A stretch of 64,000 nt of DNA from JAKFDI01 sp044508835 (GCA_044508835.1 JBIQHD010000015.1:39271-103270); one strand, 5' to 3'. Positions 24,174 through 35,377 are shown, counted from the stretch's first letter. Notes: generated by a model from the letters alone, not told the origin. Made by a program: numbers and translations.

Positions 24174-24208
24174 GCGGGTGCCGTCCTTCGGGGCGGCACC
24201 CGCTTTTT
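24174..24208 (+). terminator. Intrinsic terminator after the GlsB-like gene
   Basis: A 13-bp stem (24174-24186 with 24191-24203, one G-T pair) closes on a TTCG tetraloop and is followed directly by TTTTT. This is the best rho-independent terminator in the window. Confidence 0.92.
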
Positions 24209-24245
24209 CGTGGCGGCCGCCGCGAGCGCGCCGGAAGCCCCCCGG

Positions 24246-24275
24246 CCTGCCGACCGGCAGGTCCCTGGCGATAAT
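24246..24275 (+). promoter_or_regulatory. Possible promoter/operator of the MFS gene
   Basis: A 16-base inverted repeat, CCTGCCG-AC-CGGCAGG (24246-24261), precedes GATAAT (24270-24275, five of six bases of a -10). The repeat covers the -35 position, as repressor sites often do. No good -35 hexamer is visible, so this is weak. Confidence 0.3.
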
Positions 24276-24331
24276 GAACGCCTCCTTCGCCGGGCCTCGT
24301 CCGCCGGCGGCCCTACCTTCCTGCAGCACCC

Positions 24332-25555
24332 GTGTCGACGAGCCCGCTCCCTTCCCCGCCCGCCGGGCTCGCCCCCCACGACCGGTACCTTGCGGCCTTC
24401 ATGTCGCTCAGCGTGCTGGTGGGCACGGCCAACGGCATCTCGCGCGTGTGCCTGCCGCTGTTCGCGGCGTCGCTGCATGCCGCGGCATGGCAGATCGGCG
24501 TCGTCGGCGGGCTGCAGTTCGCGGGCATGCTGCTGCTGTCGATGCCGCTGGGCGCGCTGATCGACCGCCACGGCAGCCGGCCGCTGTTCCGCATCGGTGC
24601 GACGGCCGCCGCCGCGGTGTTCCTGTTCGGGCTGACGCAGGTGCGCGAGCCGTGGCAGCTCATCGCCTGCGTCTTCCTGCTGGGCCTGTCGGTGCCGTTC
24701 CGCATCGTCCCGACGCAGACCGAGTTCCTGCACCTGCTGCCCTCGCTCGGCCCGGTGAAGGCGGGCTGGAACCGCGGCTCGCACACGCTCGGCATGTTCT
24801 TCGTCGGGCCGACCCTGGGCGCCTTCCTCATCGTGGCGCTGGGCTTCGCGCCGACCTTCGCCCTGGTCGGCGCCGGGCTGCTGCTCACGCTGCTCATCGG
24901 CAGCCGCGTGCTGCAGGGCGCCCCGCCCGGACGCGGCAGCGACGCGACGCCGCTGACCGCGCGCGTGCGCCAGCAGTTCGCGCTGATGTCGCAGCGGCCC
25001 GAGCTGCGCCGCACGATGCTGATCGACTTCTGCGGGCAGATGTCGCTCGCCTACTTCTCGGTGTTCATCGTGCTCGTGGGCATGCACGGCTTCGGCATGA
25101 GCACCCAGCGGGCGGCCGGCCTCATCACCCTGCAGGGCGCCTTGTTCGTGGGCACGCTGTTCGTGGGCGGCGTGGTGCTCGCGCGGCTGGACGAGGAGCG
25201 CCGCTACATGCTCGCCTTCGTGCTGCTGCTCGCGCATGCGGCGCTGCTGTCCGCCCCGCCCTCGACCGCCTGGCTGTGGGCCGGCGCGGCCTGCCTCGGG
25301 CTGGGCCTGGGCGTGCAGCACCTCACCAGCGTCAACCGCTTCGGCACGCTGATGCGCGAGCTCGGGCGCGGCAAGGTGGGCGGCATGTCCTCGCTCGCCG
25401 GGCCGGCCGGCGGGCTGACGGGCGCGACGCTCGGCGGCGCGCTCAGCCAGCACTTCGGCATGATGGCCGGCTTTCGCGTGCTGGCCGTGGTCTATGTGCT
25501 GCAGGCCGTGCTGCAGTGGCGGCGGCTGCGGGCGCTGCGCACCGCTGCCGTCTAG
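24332..25555 (+). CDS. Major facilitator superfamily transporter
   Basis: 407 residues with about 12 hydrophobic segments. The MFS signature loop between helices 2 and 3 is GALIDRHGSRPLFR. A central hydrophilic stretch near residues 190-220 divides the two halves, and helix 5/11-like Gly-rich segments (VGGMSSLAGPAGGLTGATLG) are present. The start used is GTG at 24332 without a visible ribosome site; an in-frame ATG at 24401 would remove 23 residues ahead of helix 1. The substrate cannot be inferred. Its stop overlaps the end of the convergent acyl-CoA ligase gene by 4 bases. Confidence 0.85.
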   Translation: MSTSPLPSPPAGLAPHDRYLAAFMSLSVLVGTANGISRVCLPLFAASLHAAAWQIGVVGGLQFAGMLLLSMPLGALIDRHGSRPLFRIGATAAAAVFLFGLTQVREPWQLIACVFLLGLSVPFRIVPTQTEFLHLLPSLGPVKAGWNRGSHTLGMFFVGPTLGAFLIVALGFAPTFALVGAGLLLTLLIGSRVLQGAPPGRGSDATPLTARVRQQFALMSQRPELRRTMLIDFCGQMSLAYFSVFIVLVGMHGFGMSTQRAAGLITLQGALFVGTLFVGGVVLARLDEERRYMLAFVLLLAHAALLSAPPSTAWLWAGAACLGLGLGVQHLTSVNRFGTLMRELGRGKVGGMSSLAGPAGGLTGATLGGALSQHFGMMAGFRVLAVVYVLQAVLQWRRLRALRTAAV

Positions 25556-27150
25556 GCGGGGGTGCTGGCCCCGTACGCCTCGCGCAGCTCGCGCTTGAGC
25601 ACCTTGCCGATGGCGCTGCGCGGCAGCGAATCGACCAGCTTCAGGTCGGACAGGCGCTGTGTCTTGCCGAGCTGGGCGTTGACCGATTCCTTCAGCGCCT
25701 CGGCGCTCTCCGTCGCGCCCGGCGCGGGCACGACGAAGGCCACCGGCGTCTCGCCCCAGGCGCGCGAGGCCACGCCGACCACCGCCACGTCGGCGATGGC
25801 CGGGTGCTTGCGCATCACGGCCTCGAGGTCGCTCGGGTAGATGTTGAAGCCGCCGCTGATGATCATGTCCTTCTTGCGGTCGAACAGCGTGAGGAAGCCG
25901 TCGGCGTCGAAGCGGCCGATGTCGCCGGTGCGGATGTAGCGCCGGCCCTCGGCATCGCGCCATTCGGCCTCGGCGGTCTTGGCCGGCTGGTTGTGGTAGC
26001 CGGTCATCATGGTGGACGAGCGGCCCACCACCTCGCCGGCCTCGCCCTGCGGCACCTCCCTGCCCTGCTCGTCGATGAGGCGGATGTCGTGGCCCTCGAT
26101 GGGCCGGCCCACCGTGTGCAGCTTGTCCGGATGCAGGTGCGCGGCCAGCATGCAGCTGCCGCCGCCCTCGGTCATGCCGTAGTACTCGACCAGGCCGCCC
26201 GGCCAGCGCTCGAGCACGTCGGCCTTCAGCGACGCGTGGAAGGGCGCGCTGGTGCAGAACTTGACGACGAAGCTGCCCAGGTCGAAGCGGTCGAAGTCGG
26301 GCAGGTCCATCAGCCGCTGGTACTGCACCGGCACCAGCATGGTGTGGGTGGCGCGGTGCTTCTCGGCCAGGCGCAGGTAGCCGGCGGCGTCGAACTTGGG
26401 CATCAGCACCACCGTGCCGCCGCGGGCGATGGTGGGCAGGAAGACGACGAGCGTGGTGTTGGAGTACAGCGGCGTGGACAGCAGCGTCACCGCCTGCGGC
26501 CCGTAGCCCGAGGTCTCGGCCCGCTGCACCTGCGCCCAGCGCATGGCGTGCGGCTGCACGATGCCCTTGGGCGTGCCGGTGGTGCCCGACGAATAGATGA
26601 TGTTGAACGGCCACTCGGGCTGTGCCTCGACGGGCGCGGGCCGCGCGCCCTGCGGCGCCAGCCAGTCGGCGAGGGCGCGTCCGGCCTCGGGCGAAGCGTC
26701 GAGCGCGATGCGCTGCACCGTGTCCGGCAGTGCGACGCCGGCGAGCGCCGCGGCCACGCCGCGGTCGGTGAAGAAGTGGCGCGCGCCGCAGTCGGCCACC
26801 ATCGCGGCGAGCTGCTCGGGGGTGGAGCTGGGCGCGAGCGGCGTCACCGCCGCCCCCGCACGCAGCACGCCGAGGAACAGCGCGGCGTAGTCGACCGAGG
26901 CGGTGGCGCACACCGCGACCGCGTCGCGCGGGGCGATGCCGTCGCGCTGCAGCGACGCGGCGATGCTGTCCATCATGGCGTCGAGCTCGCCGTAGCTCAT
27001 CACCCGCTCGCCCTCGATCAGGGCGGGCTGTGCGGGGCGCGCACGGGCGTGCTCGCGCACCAGGTCGGCGATGGCGCGGAAAGGCAGGGGTTCGGTGGCG
27101 GCGGGTGCGTCCGCGGCGGGTTGCGCGGCGCTGGCTTGGACAGAGGTCAT
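25552..27150 (-). CDS. AMP-forming acyl-CoA synthetase (ANL superfamily)
   Basis: 532 residues. The P-loop IIYSSGTTGTPKG, the EYYGMTEGGG motif, the hinge aspartate region FDRKKDMIISGGFNIYPSD and the catalytic Lys in IGKVLKREL are all present. It should activate a carboxylic acid with ATP and CoA through an acyl-AMP. The closest families are medium-chain/fatty or aryl acid ligases; specificity is not readable. It is the last gene of the leftward transporter operon, 43 bases after the double TetR gene. Confidence 0.9.
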   Translation of the reverse strand: MTSVQASAAQPAADAPAATEPLPFRAIADLVREHARARPAQPALIEGERVMSYGELDAMMDSIAASLQRDGIAPRDAVAVCATASVDYAALFLGVLRAGAAVTPLAPSSTPEQLAAMVADCGARHFFTDRGVAAALAGVALPDTVQRIALDASPEAGRALADWLAPQGARPAPVEAQPEWPFNIIYSSGTTGTPKGIVQPHAMRWAQVQRAETSGYGPQAVTLLSTPLYSNTTLVVFLPTIARGGTVVLMPKFDAAGYLRLAEKHRATHTMLVPVQYQRLMDLPDFDRFDLGSFVVKFCTSAPFHASLKADVLERWPGGLVEYYGMTEGGGSCMLAAHLHPDKLHTVGRPIEGHDIRLIDEQGREVPQGEAGEVVGRSSTMMTGYHNQPAKTAEAEWRDAEGRRYIRTGDIGRFDADGFLTLFDRKKDMIISGGFNIYPSDLEAVMRKHPAIADVAVVGVASRAWGETPVAFVVPAPGATESAEALKESVNAQLGKTQRLSDLKLVDSLPRSAIGKVLKRELREAYGASTPA

Positions 27151-27193
27151 GGGTACTGCGTTCGTACGGGGGCCGCGGGGCGCGCGGCGCGCT

Positions 27194-28437
27194 TCAGGCT
27201 GCGGGTGCCTCTGCCTGGCCGCCGGATGCCGGCGGGCGGTGCAGCAGCCCCTTCAGCATGGGCCGCGCATAGAGGTCGGCCGCATTCTCCATCGTCACGC
27301 CCGGCACCCAGTGCTCGATCTCGGCGGCGGCGTTGATCATGCCGTTCACCATCTGCGCCGCCACCGTCTGGTCGACCACGCGCACCGAGCCGTCCTGCAT
27401 GCCGTCGACGATGAAGCCGGCGAAGCGCTCGCTCAGGCGGTTCATCGTGCGCAGCTTCTCGGAGCGCAGCGCGACCGGCAGCGCGCTCCAGGCGGAGACG
27501 CGCATCAGCGGCCCGTCGGCCGAGAGCTGGTAGCGCAGCAGCGAGCGCGTGGCGAGCACCAGGCGCTCCCAGCCGTTGCCGTCATGGCTGGCGGCGGCCG
27601 CCTGCACTCGGCGGATCACGCCGAAGGTGCGGTCGAGGCAGGCGGAGATGAGGTCTTCCTTGGTCTCATGGTGGTGATAGAACGAGCCCTTGGTGAGCTG
27701 GAGCTCGGCCGAGATGCGGTCGACCGACGCGCCGCGGTAGCCGTGCTCGTTGACCAGGCGCGTGGCGGCGCGCAGGAAGGCCTCCGGCGTGGCCGACTGC
27801 CCGGCCGCCGGCGAGCCGAGCGGCATCTCGATGCGGCTCCAGGCCGACTGCGGCGACGCCAGCCCGTGCAGCAGGATGTCGGCCATCCAGTGCCCGGCGC
27901 GCACGTAGTCCTGCGGCTCGTAGCGCGGGATCCAGGCGCGCGTCCACGAGGCGATGGACAGCAGCAGGTGCGCGCGGGCATTGAGGTCGTCGCGGTCGAC
28001 CCCCTCGACGCCCTCTTCCTTGAGCAGCCCGCGCAGGCGGCGGAACATGTTGGTGTAGGCGGGGAACACCGTCTCGTCGTGCGGCGCGGTGAGCGCGCGC
28101 GTCTCGCTGAACAGCACCACTTCCGGATGCCGGCCCTCGGCGATGTCGGCGAGCATGCCGGCATGGGCGACGAGGAACGCGCGCACGCGCGCCTGGACGC
28201 TGGGCTCCCGCTCGGCCTGGGCGATGAGCTGCTCGACCGTCTCGATCGAACGCAGCAGGCAGGCGCAGACCAGGTCTTCCTTCTTGCGGTAGTAGTAGGT
28301 GATGCTGTTGGTGATGAGCCCGACGCTGCGGGCCACGTCGGCCAGCGTCCCGCCCTTGATGCCGTTCTGGTTGAACTGCCGGGCGGCGCCGTCGAGGATG
28401 GCTTCGCGCTTCTCCTGGAAGCGCGGCGTGCCGGCGG

Positions 28438-28441
<4 letters not shown>
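27194..28441 (-). CDS. Tandem double-TetR transcriptional regulator
   Basis: 415 residues, twice the family's usual ~200. Two complete TetR DNA-binding domains lie in one chain. The first is at ~14-57 (TLADVARSVGLITNSITYYY), the second at ~221-265 (SVDRISAELQLTKGSFYHHH). Each is followed by its own all-helical ligand domain. Such a chain could fold as a pseudo-dimer or recognise two different sites. It overlaps the upstream ATP-binding subunit gene by 4 bases and is followed by the ligase. An acyl-CoA or the imported compound is a likely effector. Confidence 0.9.
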
Positions 28442-29485
<1,044 letters not shown>

Positions 29486-29493
<8 letters not shown>

Positions 29494-30457
29494 CGACGAA
29501 GCACGCTTTCATGTGACGGGGGCCGACTTCGCGCAGCGCCGGCCGTTCCTCGCGGCAGCGGTCGACGGCGTACTTGCACCGCGGCGCGAACGCGCAGCCC
29601 GGGGGCAGCGCGGCCAGGTCGGGCGGGCTGCCCTCGATCGGGATGAGGCGCTTGGTGTGGTCGCCGTCGAGGCGGGGCACCGACGCCATGAGGCCGATGG
29701 TGTACGGGTGGCGCGGGTTCTCGTAGAGCGTGCGCGCCGGCGCGCTCTCGACGATGCGCCCGGCGTACATCACCGCCACCCGGTCGGCATAGCGGGCGAC
29801 GACGCCCAGGTCGTGGGTGATGAGGATGAGCGCCGAGCGGGCCCCCGCCGCCAGTTCCTTGAGCAGGTCGAGGATCTGCGCCTGCACCGTCACGTCGAGC
29901 GCGGTGGTGGGTTCGTCGGCGATGATGAGCTGCGGCTTGCATGCGAGCGACATGGCGATCATGGCGCGCTGGCGCATGCCGCCGGAGAACTGGTGCGGAT
30001 ACGCATCGCGGCGCGACCTCGCGTCGGGCATGCGCACGGTGTTGATCAGCTCCACCGCCATGTCCAGCGCCTGGCTCCACGGCGTCTTGCGATGCACGTT
30101 GATCGGCTCGGCGATCTGGAAGCCGATGGTCAGCGCCGGGTTCAGCGACGACATCGGCTCCTGGAAGATCATCGCGATGCGGTCGCCGCGCACGGCGCGC
30201 ATCTGCGGTTCGGTGAGCTTGAGCAGGTCCTGGCCGTCGAAGACGATCTCGCCCTGCTCGATGTGGCCCGGCGGGCTGGGGATGAGGCGCATCACCGACA
30301 TCGCGGTGACGCTCTTGCCCGAGCCCGATTCGCCGACGATGGCGAGCGTCTCGCCCGCCTCGACGTCGAACGACACGTCGTCGACGGCGGACACCATGCC
30401 GCGCTCGGTCTTGAATCGCGTGCGCAGGTTGCGCACGCGCAGCAGGGGTTCCGCCAT
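29486..30457 (-). CDS. ABC importer ATP-binding protein, DppD/OppD type
   Basis: 323 residues. Walker A GESGSGKS, Q loop in MIFQEPMSSLNP, signature FSGGMRQR, Walker B LIIADEP, switch His in LITHDL, and the C-terminal FAPRCKYAVDRC cysteine motif. It forms the nucleotide-binding heterodimer with the DppF-type subunit on the cytoplasmic face. It lies 30 bases after the binding-protein gene. Confidence 0.93.
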
Positions 30458-30487
30458 CGTCGACTTTCCTTGGTACTTCCCGGGGCC

Positions 30488-32191
30488 TCAGAAGCCCATC
30501 TTCTTCTTGAGCTCCTGGTCGACCCACATGCGCGCGTGGATCGGGCCCGGCCGCTCGGCGCCGGCGCGCAGCTCGCCGCCGTAGTTCTTCACCCACGGCC
30601 AGTAGCCGGTGAAGGTGTAGGGCGACGGCAGGAAGATCATCGGCGCCTGCTCCATCACCTCGCGCACCAGCAGCCGCACCTTGACCTGGCGCACGCGCTC
30701 GTCCGGCTCGAGGTAGATCTCGTCCATCTTCTTCGTGACCGCGGGATCGTCGAACTGCGACGGGTTCCACAGTTGCCCCGGCGTGAAGGTCTTGCGCAGC
30801 GACGTCGTCGGGTTGGTGTGGCCGAGGAACATGAAGTAGCCCGGCGCGTTGGTGCGCTTCATCATGGCCTGCATGTAGGCGCCGTACTCGAGCGTCTCGA
30901 TCTGCATCTTCACCCCGACCTGCTCGAGGTAGGCCGCCACCATCGCCAGCAGGTCCTGCTCGACGCTGGCCGCCGAGGTCTGCACCTTGAAGGTGAAGCC
31001 CTTGGCGTAGCCGGCCTCGGCCAGCAGCGCCTTGGCCTTCTTCGGGTCGTAGGTGAACAGCTCCTTGACCGAATCGGGCATCGACTCCAGCGGCTCGAAG
31101 TAGCCCTCGTAGTTCTGATGCATCGGGTAGTTCAGCATCTCCGCGTTGCCGCCGTAGTAGGCCTTGATGATGGCCTGCTTGTTCACCGCCATGTTCATGG
31201 CGCGGCGCACGCGCACGTCATCGAACGGCTTGGTGTCCATGCGCAAGGCGATGAACTGCCCGCCGTTGGCGAGGTAGCGGTTCCACTTGATCTGCGGCGC
31301 GCTCTTCTTGAGCTCCTCGACGGCGCTCCAGCGCACGGCCTCGAGCACGTCGAGCTTGGCGGTGCGCAGCGCCGTGAGGAAGGTCGACTCGTCCTTGATG
31401 ATGCGGTAGTTGATCTTGTCGACGAAAGGCAGCTTGTAGCTCTGGCCGCCGATCTTCTCGCTGTCCCAGTAGTTCGGGTTCTTCTGGAACTGCAGCGCGT
31501 TGCTCTGCACGTAGTTCGTGAGCATGAACGGGCCGGTGCCGTTCACGTTCTTCCAGTCGCGCCCGCCCGCCTCGGTCACTTCCTTGGGCACGATGGCCGA
31601 GTAGTAGCCCCAGCCGAAGCGGTAGTCCCACTCGGCGTTGTACTTGTTCATGTGGAACACCACCGTGTACTTGTCGGTGGCCTCGACCTTGTCGACGTGG
31701 TCGAAGTAGCGCGGGATCTTCTTCGGGCTCTTGTTCAGGCGCTCGTAGCTGTAGATGACGTCGTCCGCGGTGAACTCGCGCGACTTCATCACGCCGGGCT
31801 TCTCGGGGAACATCACGCCCTTGCGCAGCTTCACCTCCACGCGCAGCGGGTTCTGCTTCATCTCCCAGCTCTCGGCCAGCTCGCCGCGCAGCGCGTCGGG
31901 CGGCAGCCAGGCGTCAGGGGTGAAGCTGTACTTGCCGCCGTTGCGCTTGGACTTGGACAGGTCCGCGGCAAAGAGCTGCTCATAGCTCAGCCCGAGGTCC
32001 TGGTTGATCTTCCAGATCCAGTCGGAGGGGTCGGGCGACAGCGGCGAGACCGTCAGGTAGACGGTGCCGATGTTCAGCTCGCCGCCGTACTGCGGTTTCT
32101 GCGCCTGCGCCGATGCGGCCGCGGGCAGCATGGCCAAGGCAGCCGGCAGCGCGGCGAGGCCGAGAAGGCGGGTGATTCGTGAGATCTGCAT
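30488..32191 (-). CDS. Dpp/Opp-class periplasmic substrate-binding protein
   Basis: 567 residues from the ATG at 32191, fixed by AAGGAAG upstream and by the signal peptide that follows (RITRLLGLAALPAALAMLPA, cut near ASA/QA). The SBP_bac_5 fold is evident: GTVYLTVSPLSPDPSDW, FTADDVIYSYERLNKSPKKI, PFDDVRVRRAMNMAVNKQAI. At 567 residues it is longer than typical DppA (~510). The family also binds non-peptide ligands. Its place in an acyl-CoA catabolic region raises the possibility of an amide- or peptide-linked substrate. Confidence 0.92.
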   Translation of the reverse strand: MQISRITRLLGLAALPAALAMLPAAASAQAQKPQYGGELNIGTVYLTVSPLSPDPSDWIWKINQDLGLSYEQLFAADLSKSKRNGGKYSFTPDAWLPPDALRGELAESWEMKQNPLRVEVKLRKGVMFPEKPGVMKSREFTADDVIYSYERLNKSPKKIPRYFDHVDKVEATDKYTVVFHMNKYNAEWDYRFGWGYYSAIVPKEVTEAGGRDWKNVNGTGPFMLTNYVQSNALQFQKNPNYWDSEKIGGQSYKLPFVDKINYRIIKDESTFLTALRTAKLDVLEAVRWSAVEELKKSAPQIKWNRYLANGGQFIALRMDTKPFDDVRVRRAMNMAVNKQAIIKAYYGGNAEMLNYPMHQNYEGYFEPLESMPDSVKELFTYDPKKAKALLAEAGYAKGFTFKVQTSAASVEQDLLAMVAAYLEQVGVKMQIETLEYGAYMQAMMKRTNAPGYFMFLGHTNPTTSLRKTFTPGQLWNPSQFDDPAVTKKMDEIYLEPDERVRQVKVRLLVREVMEQAPMIFLPSPYTFTGYWPWVKNYGGELRAGAERPGPIHARMWVDQELKKKMGF

Positions 32192-32272
32192 GCAAGTCTT
32201 CCTTGGTCGTTGAGCAGGGTGGAGGGACAACGGCTACAGCAAACGGCGGAGGTGCCCGGCAGGCGCGCCGGG

Positions 32273-33196
32273 TCAGCGGGAGCCGCGCATGCGCGGATCG
32301 AGCAGGTCGCGCAGCGCGTCGCCGAAGACGTTGGTGGCGTACACGACGACGGTCAGGCACAGGCCCGGCGCGAGTGCGAGCCACGGCCCCTGGAACATGT
32401 AGGTGCGCCCGCTGCCCGAGAGCATGGCGCCCCAGCTCGGCGCCGGCGGCGGCACGCCCAGGCCCAGGAAGGACAGGCCCGACTCGGCCAGGATGACGGC
32501 GCCCACGCGGGTGGTGAACAGCACGATGACCGGCGGCAGCACGTTGGGCACGATGTGCGACCACAGGATGCGCTTGGTGGAGGCGCCGATCGACTGCGCC
32601 GCGTGCACGTACATGTTCTCGCGCACCGACACCACGGCGCTGCGGATGATGCGCGAGCCGCCGATGCCCAGCAGCAGGCCGAGCACGCCCACGATGGTCA
32701 GCGTTCCCGGGCCGAGCACCGAGACCACGACGATCAGGATGACGAGGTCGGGAAAGCTCATCCAGGCGTCGACGAAGCGCTGCACGATCATGTCGAACTT
32801 GCCGCCGATGTAGCCCGTGACCACGCCCAGCACCAGCGAGATCAGCGTGGCCAGCCCCGCCGCGGCCAGCCCGATGATCACCGACAGCTGCGCGCCGTAG
32901 AGGCAGCGCGAGAGCATGTCGCGCCCGAGGTTGTCGGTGCCAAAGGGGAACTCGAGCGACGGCGCCTTCAGGCGGTTCAGCATGTCGATCTCGTTCGGGC
33001 CGTAGGGCGCGAGCACGTCGGCGAAGATGCCGCAGAACAGGAAGACCAGGAACACCACGCCGCCCGCCGCGCCCAGCGGCTTGTCGCGGAACATGCGGGT
33101 GGTGAGCGACCACAGGCCGCGCACGAAGCCCATTCCCGGGTAGACGCGCGGCGCCGCGGTGCCCGCGCCGGCGAACTGATCGGACGTGGCGCTCAT
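32273..33196 (-). CDS. ABC importer permease, DppC/OppC type
   Basis: 307 residues. An OppC_N helix (GAAGGVVFLVFLFCGIFADV) precedes the entry loop FGTDNLGRDMLSR and the permease core, with about six transmembrane helices. The EAA-type loop contacting the ATPases (HAAQSIGASTKRILWSHIVP) is typical. The start at 33196 overlaps the DppB stop as ATGA. An 81-base gap separates it from the binding-protein gene. Confidence 0.92.
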   Translation of the reverse strand: MSATSDQFAGAGTAAPRVYPGMGFVRGLWSLTTRMFRDKPLGAAGGVVFLVFLFCGIFADVLAPYGPNEIDMLNRLKAPSLEFPFGTDNLGRDMLSRCLYGAQLSVIIGLAAAGLATLISLVLGVVTGYIGGKFDMIVQRFVDAWMSFPDLVILIVVVSVLGPGTLTIVGVLGLLLGIGGSRIIRSAVVSVRENMYVHAAQSIGASTKRILWSHIVPNVLPPVIVLFTTRVGAVILAESGLSFLGLGVPPPAPSWGAMLSGSGRTYMFQGPWLALAPGLCLTVVVYATNVFGDALRDLLDPRMRGSR

Positions 33197-34149
33197 TTGT
33201 TCCTCACGCGCGGGTCCAGCAGACCGTAGCTCAGGTCCACCAGCAGGTTGATCAACATCACGCCGACACCCACGACGAGGAAGACGCCGGTGATGATCGG
33301 GTAGTCGCGCTGGTTCACCGCGTCGAGCAGCATCAGCCCCATGCCGGGGATCACGAAGATCTGCTCGATGATCACCGCCCCGCCGATGAGCAGCGGCGCC
33401 TGCAGCCCGACGAGCGTGACCACCGGGATGAGCGCGTTGCGCAGCGCGTGGCGCATCACGACCAGGCGCTCGTCCAGGCCCTTGGCCCAGGCGGTGCGGA
33501 TGTAGTCCTGGCGCAGCACCTCGAGCACCATGGTGCGCGTCATGCGCATGGTCACGGCCGACAGGCCCATGCCCAGCACGATGGCCGGCAGCAGCATCTG
33601 CTGGAGGTTGCGCAGCGGATCGTCGGAGAAGCGCACGAAATCGATCGGCGGCGACCAGCCCCACCAGATCGAGGGGAACACCATCACCATGGTGCCGATC
33701 CAGAAGCTCGGCACCGCGAGCATGAGGATGGAGGCCGAGCGGGTGATGTAGTCGCCCTTGGTGTCCTGCCGCACGGCCGAGTACACGCCGACCGGCACCG
33801 CGAGCACGAGCGCGAAGATCATCGCCAGCAGGCCGAGCTCCGCGCTCACCGGCAGGCGCCTGGCGATCTCGTCCCACACGGAGCTGCTGTGCCACAGCGA
33901 CTGGCCGAGGTCGCCGTGCAGGACGATGCGGCCGACCCACACCCCGTACTGCTCCCACATCGGCTTGTCCAGGCCGAGGGCGGCCACCAGCTCTTCACGG
34001 GTCTTGCTGTCCGCACCCATGTCGTTCTGGCTCATCATGATGTCGATGACGTCGCCCGGGATCAGGCGCACCGTCACGAACACGATGAGGCTCGCGAAGA
34101 AGAGCGTCGGCACCAGCGCCAGGATGCGGCGCACGACGTAGCCGCTCAA
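33193..34149 (-). CDS. ABC importer permease, DppB/OppB type (TTG start)
   Basis: 318 residues starting at a TTG (34149) six bases after a perfect AAGGAG. The protein then begins with SGYVVRRILALVPTLFFASL, the standard first helix of DppB. Frames further upstream encode only low-quality Arg-rich sequence. Six helices and the EAA loop (YIRTAWAKGLDERLVVMRHA) are visible, and PGMGLMLLDAVNQRDYP ends the core as in the family. It is the first gene of the transporter-regulator-ligase operon. Confidence 0.92.
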   Translation of the reverse strand: MSGYVVRRILALVPTLFFASLIVFVTVRLIPGDVIDIMMSQNDMGADSKTREELVAALGLDKPMWEQYGVWVGRIVLHGDLGQSLWHSSSVWDEIARRLPVSAELGLLAMIFALVLAVPVGVYSAVRQDTKGDYITRSASILMLAVPSFWIGTMVMVFPSIWWGWSPPIDFVRFSDDPLRNLQQMLLPAIVLGMGLSAVTMRMTRTMVLEVLRQDYIRTAWAKGLDERLVVMRHALRNALIPVVTLVGLQAPLLIGGAVIIEQIFVIPGMGLMLLDAVNQRDYPIITGVFLVVGVGVMLINLLVDLSYGLLDPRVRNK

Positions 34150-34411
34150 GGCCGGCTCCTTTTTGTGCTGCGCACCATACGCAAGATTCGATCCGCGGGG
34201 ACCGCGCACCCGCCGGCAGCGCCTGGCCGAACGGCATGCGCAGGAGGCGACATGACGCGGATCAAGCGTGCTCCCATGGGTATTCCCGGGTGTCCCGGGG
34301 TGCCAGCGGGCCCGGCTGCCGGTGGCGGCAATGCGCTGGTCATTGGTGGCAAGGCTCCATACTGCAAATTCCAATGGCGCGCATCATTGCCGATCGGCAG
34401 GTGAAGACCAA
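34150..34411 (-). other. Spacer and probable promoter of the transporter operon
   Basis: 262 bases lie between the hydrolase stop and the DppB start. Apart from the AAGGAG ribosome site and repeated CCCGGG motifs near 34286-34300, I see no terminator, no clear -35/-10 pair and no palindrome comparable to those at 36321 or 47719. Confidence 0.4.
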
Positions 34412-35377
34412 TCAGGGCCAACCCGCTGTCGCGCGCCGCAGGGCGGCCGCCAGTTCGAGGGGCTGGTCGACCATCACGTGGTGCTCCGCGTCGGCGATGC
34501 TGATGGCGGCCGTGCCGCGCGGCGCGAGGCTTTGCGCGTAGGCGAAGGCGGCGTCCTGCACCAGCCTGGAACGCGCGCCGCGCACGAGTGCGACGGGGCA
34601 GCGTGCGGCGGCGAGGTCGCGGGCCGGGTTGCTCATCCGGTAGCCGCGCCACAGCCAGGGGTCGAAGCGCCAGGTCCAGCCCGCCTCGCCCGCCGCGCCG
34701 CGCACCCGCCGCAGCGACGTGCGGGCGATGTGGTCGGCGATGAAGAGGTTCGCGCAGCCCTGCGGCGGCGCGAAGCGGAAGCGCGCCAGCGCCTCGGCCT
34801 CGCTCGGGTACACGCGCACCGGCCGCGCGCCGGCGAAGCGCTCGCGCCGCGCGCCGTCGTCGCGCTGCCGCGCGGCGCGCGCCTGCAGTTCCTCGGGCGT
34901 GTGCAGCGGCATGTCGATCGCCACGATGCCTCGCAGCCGCTGGCCCGCGCGTGCGGCGCAGGCCAGCGTGGGGAAGCTGCCGAACGAGTGGCCGGCGAAC
35001 ACGGGCTTCGTGCCGCCCTCGAACAGGCCGGTCGCCTCGGCCACGGCGAAGGCCTCGGCGACGTAGAGATCGAGCGAGTAGGCGGTGCGCCAGTCGGAGC
35101 CGCCCATGCCCGACCACGACAGCGCGACCACGCGGTACTCGTCGGCCAGCAGCGGCGCGATGAAGCCGTACCAGTCGGCATGCGCGCCGTTGCCGTGCAG
35201 CAGCAGCAGGCCGGGCCGGCCGACCTGCCCCCAGCTCAGCGCCTCGATCTGCGCGCCCTGCACCTCGTGCCGCGTGCGTTCGGGCGCCTGCGCCAGCGCG
35301 CGCTCGAACCATTCGGGCGCCGGCGGCCGCGCGCCGCCCAGGTGCGCGAGCGGCGGCGGGATCCGGTCAGCGCTCAA
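34412..35377 (-). CDS. Alpha/beta-hydrolase
   Basis: 321 residues, cytoplasmic (no signal peptide). Oxyanion motif LLLHGNGAHADW, nucleophile Ser in GHSFGS, and a C-terminal His in AEHHVMVDQP; the acid residue is not certain. The fold fits an esterase, thioesterase or C-C hydrolase; the substrate is unknown. It overlaps the SDR gene upstream by 4 bases, so the two should be coexpressed within the acyl-CoA catabolic cluster. Confidence 0.85.
   Translation of the reverse strand: MSADRIPPPLAHLGGARPPAPEWFERALAQAPERTRHEVQGAQIEALSWGQVGRPGLLLLHGNGAHADWYGFIAPLLADEYRVVALSWSGMGGSDWRTAYSLDLYVAEAFAVAEATGLFEGGTKPVFAGHSFGSFPTLACAARAGQRLRGIVAIDMPLHTPEELQARAARQRDDGARRERFAGARPVRVYPSEAEALARFRFAPPQGCANLFIADHIARTSLRRVRGAAGEAGWTWRFDPWLWRGYRMSNPARDLAAARCPVALVRGARSRLVQDAAFAYAQSLAPRGTAAISIADAEHHVMVDQPLELAAALRRATAGWP

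Noticed and set aside
23615..26911. Minus-strand open frame of 1098 codons spanning the GlsB-like, MFS and ligase genes
   Set aside because: Covers genes with strong evidence in other frames and ignores a clear terminator at 24174-24208.
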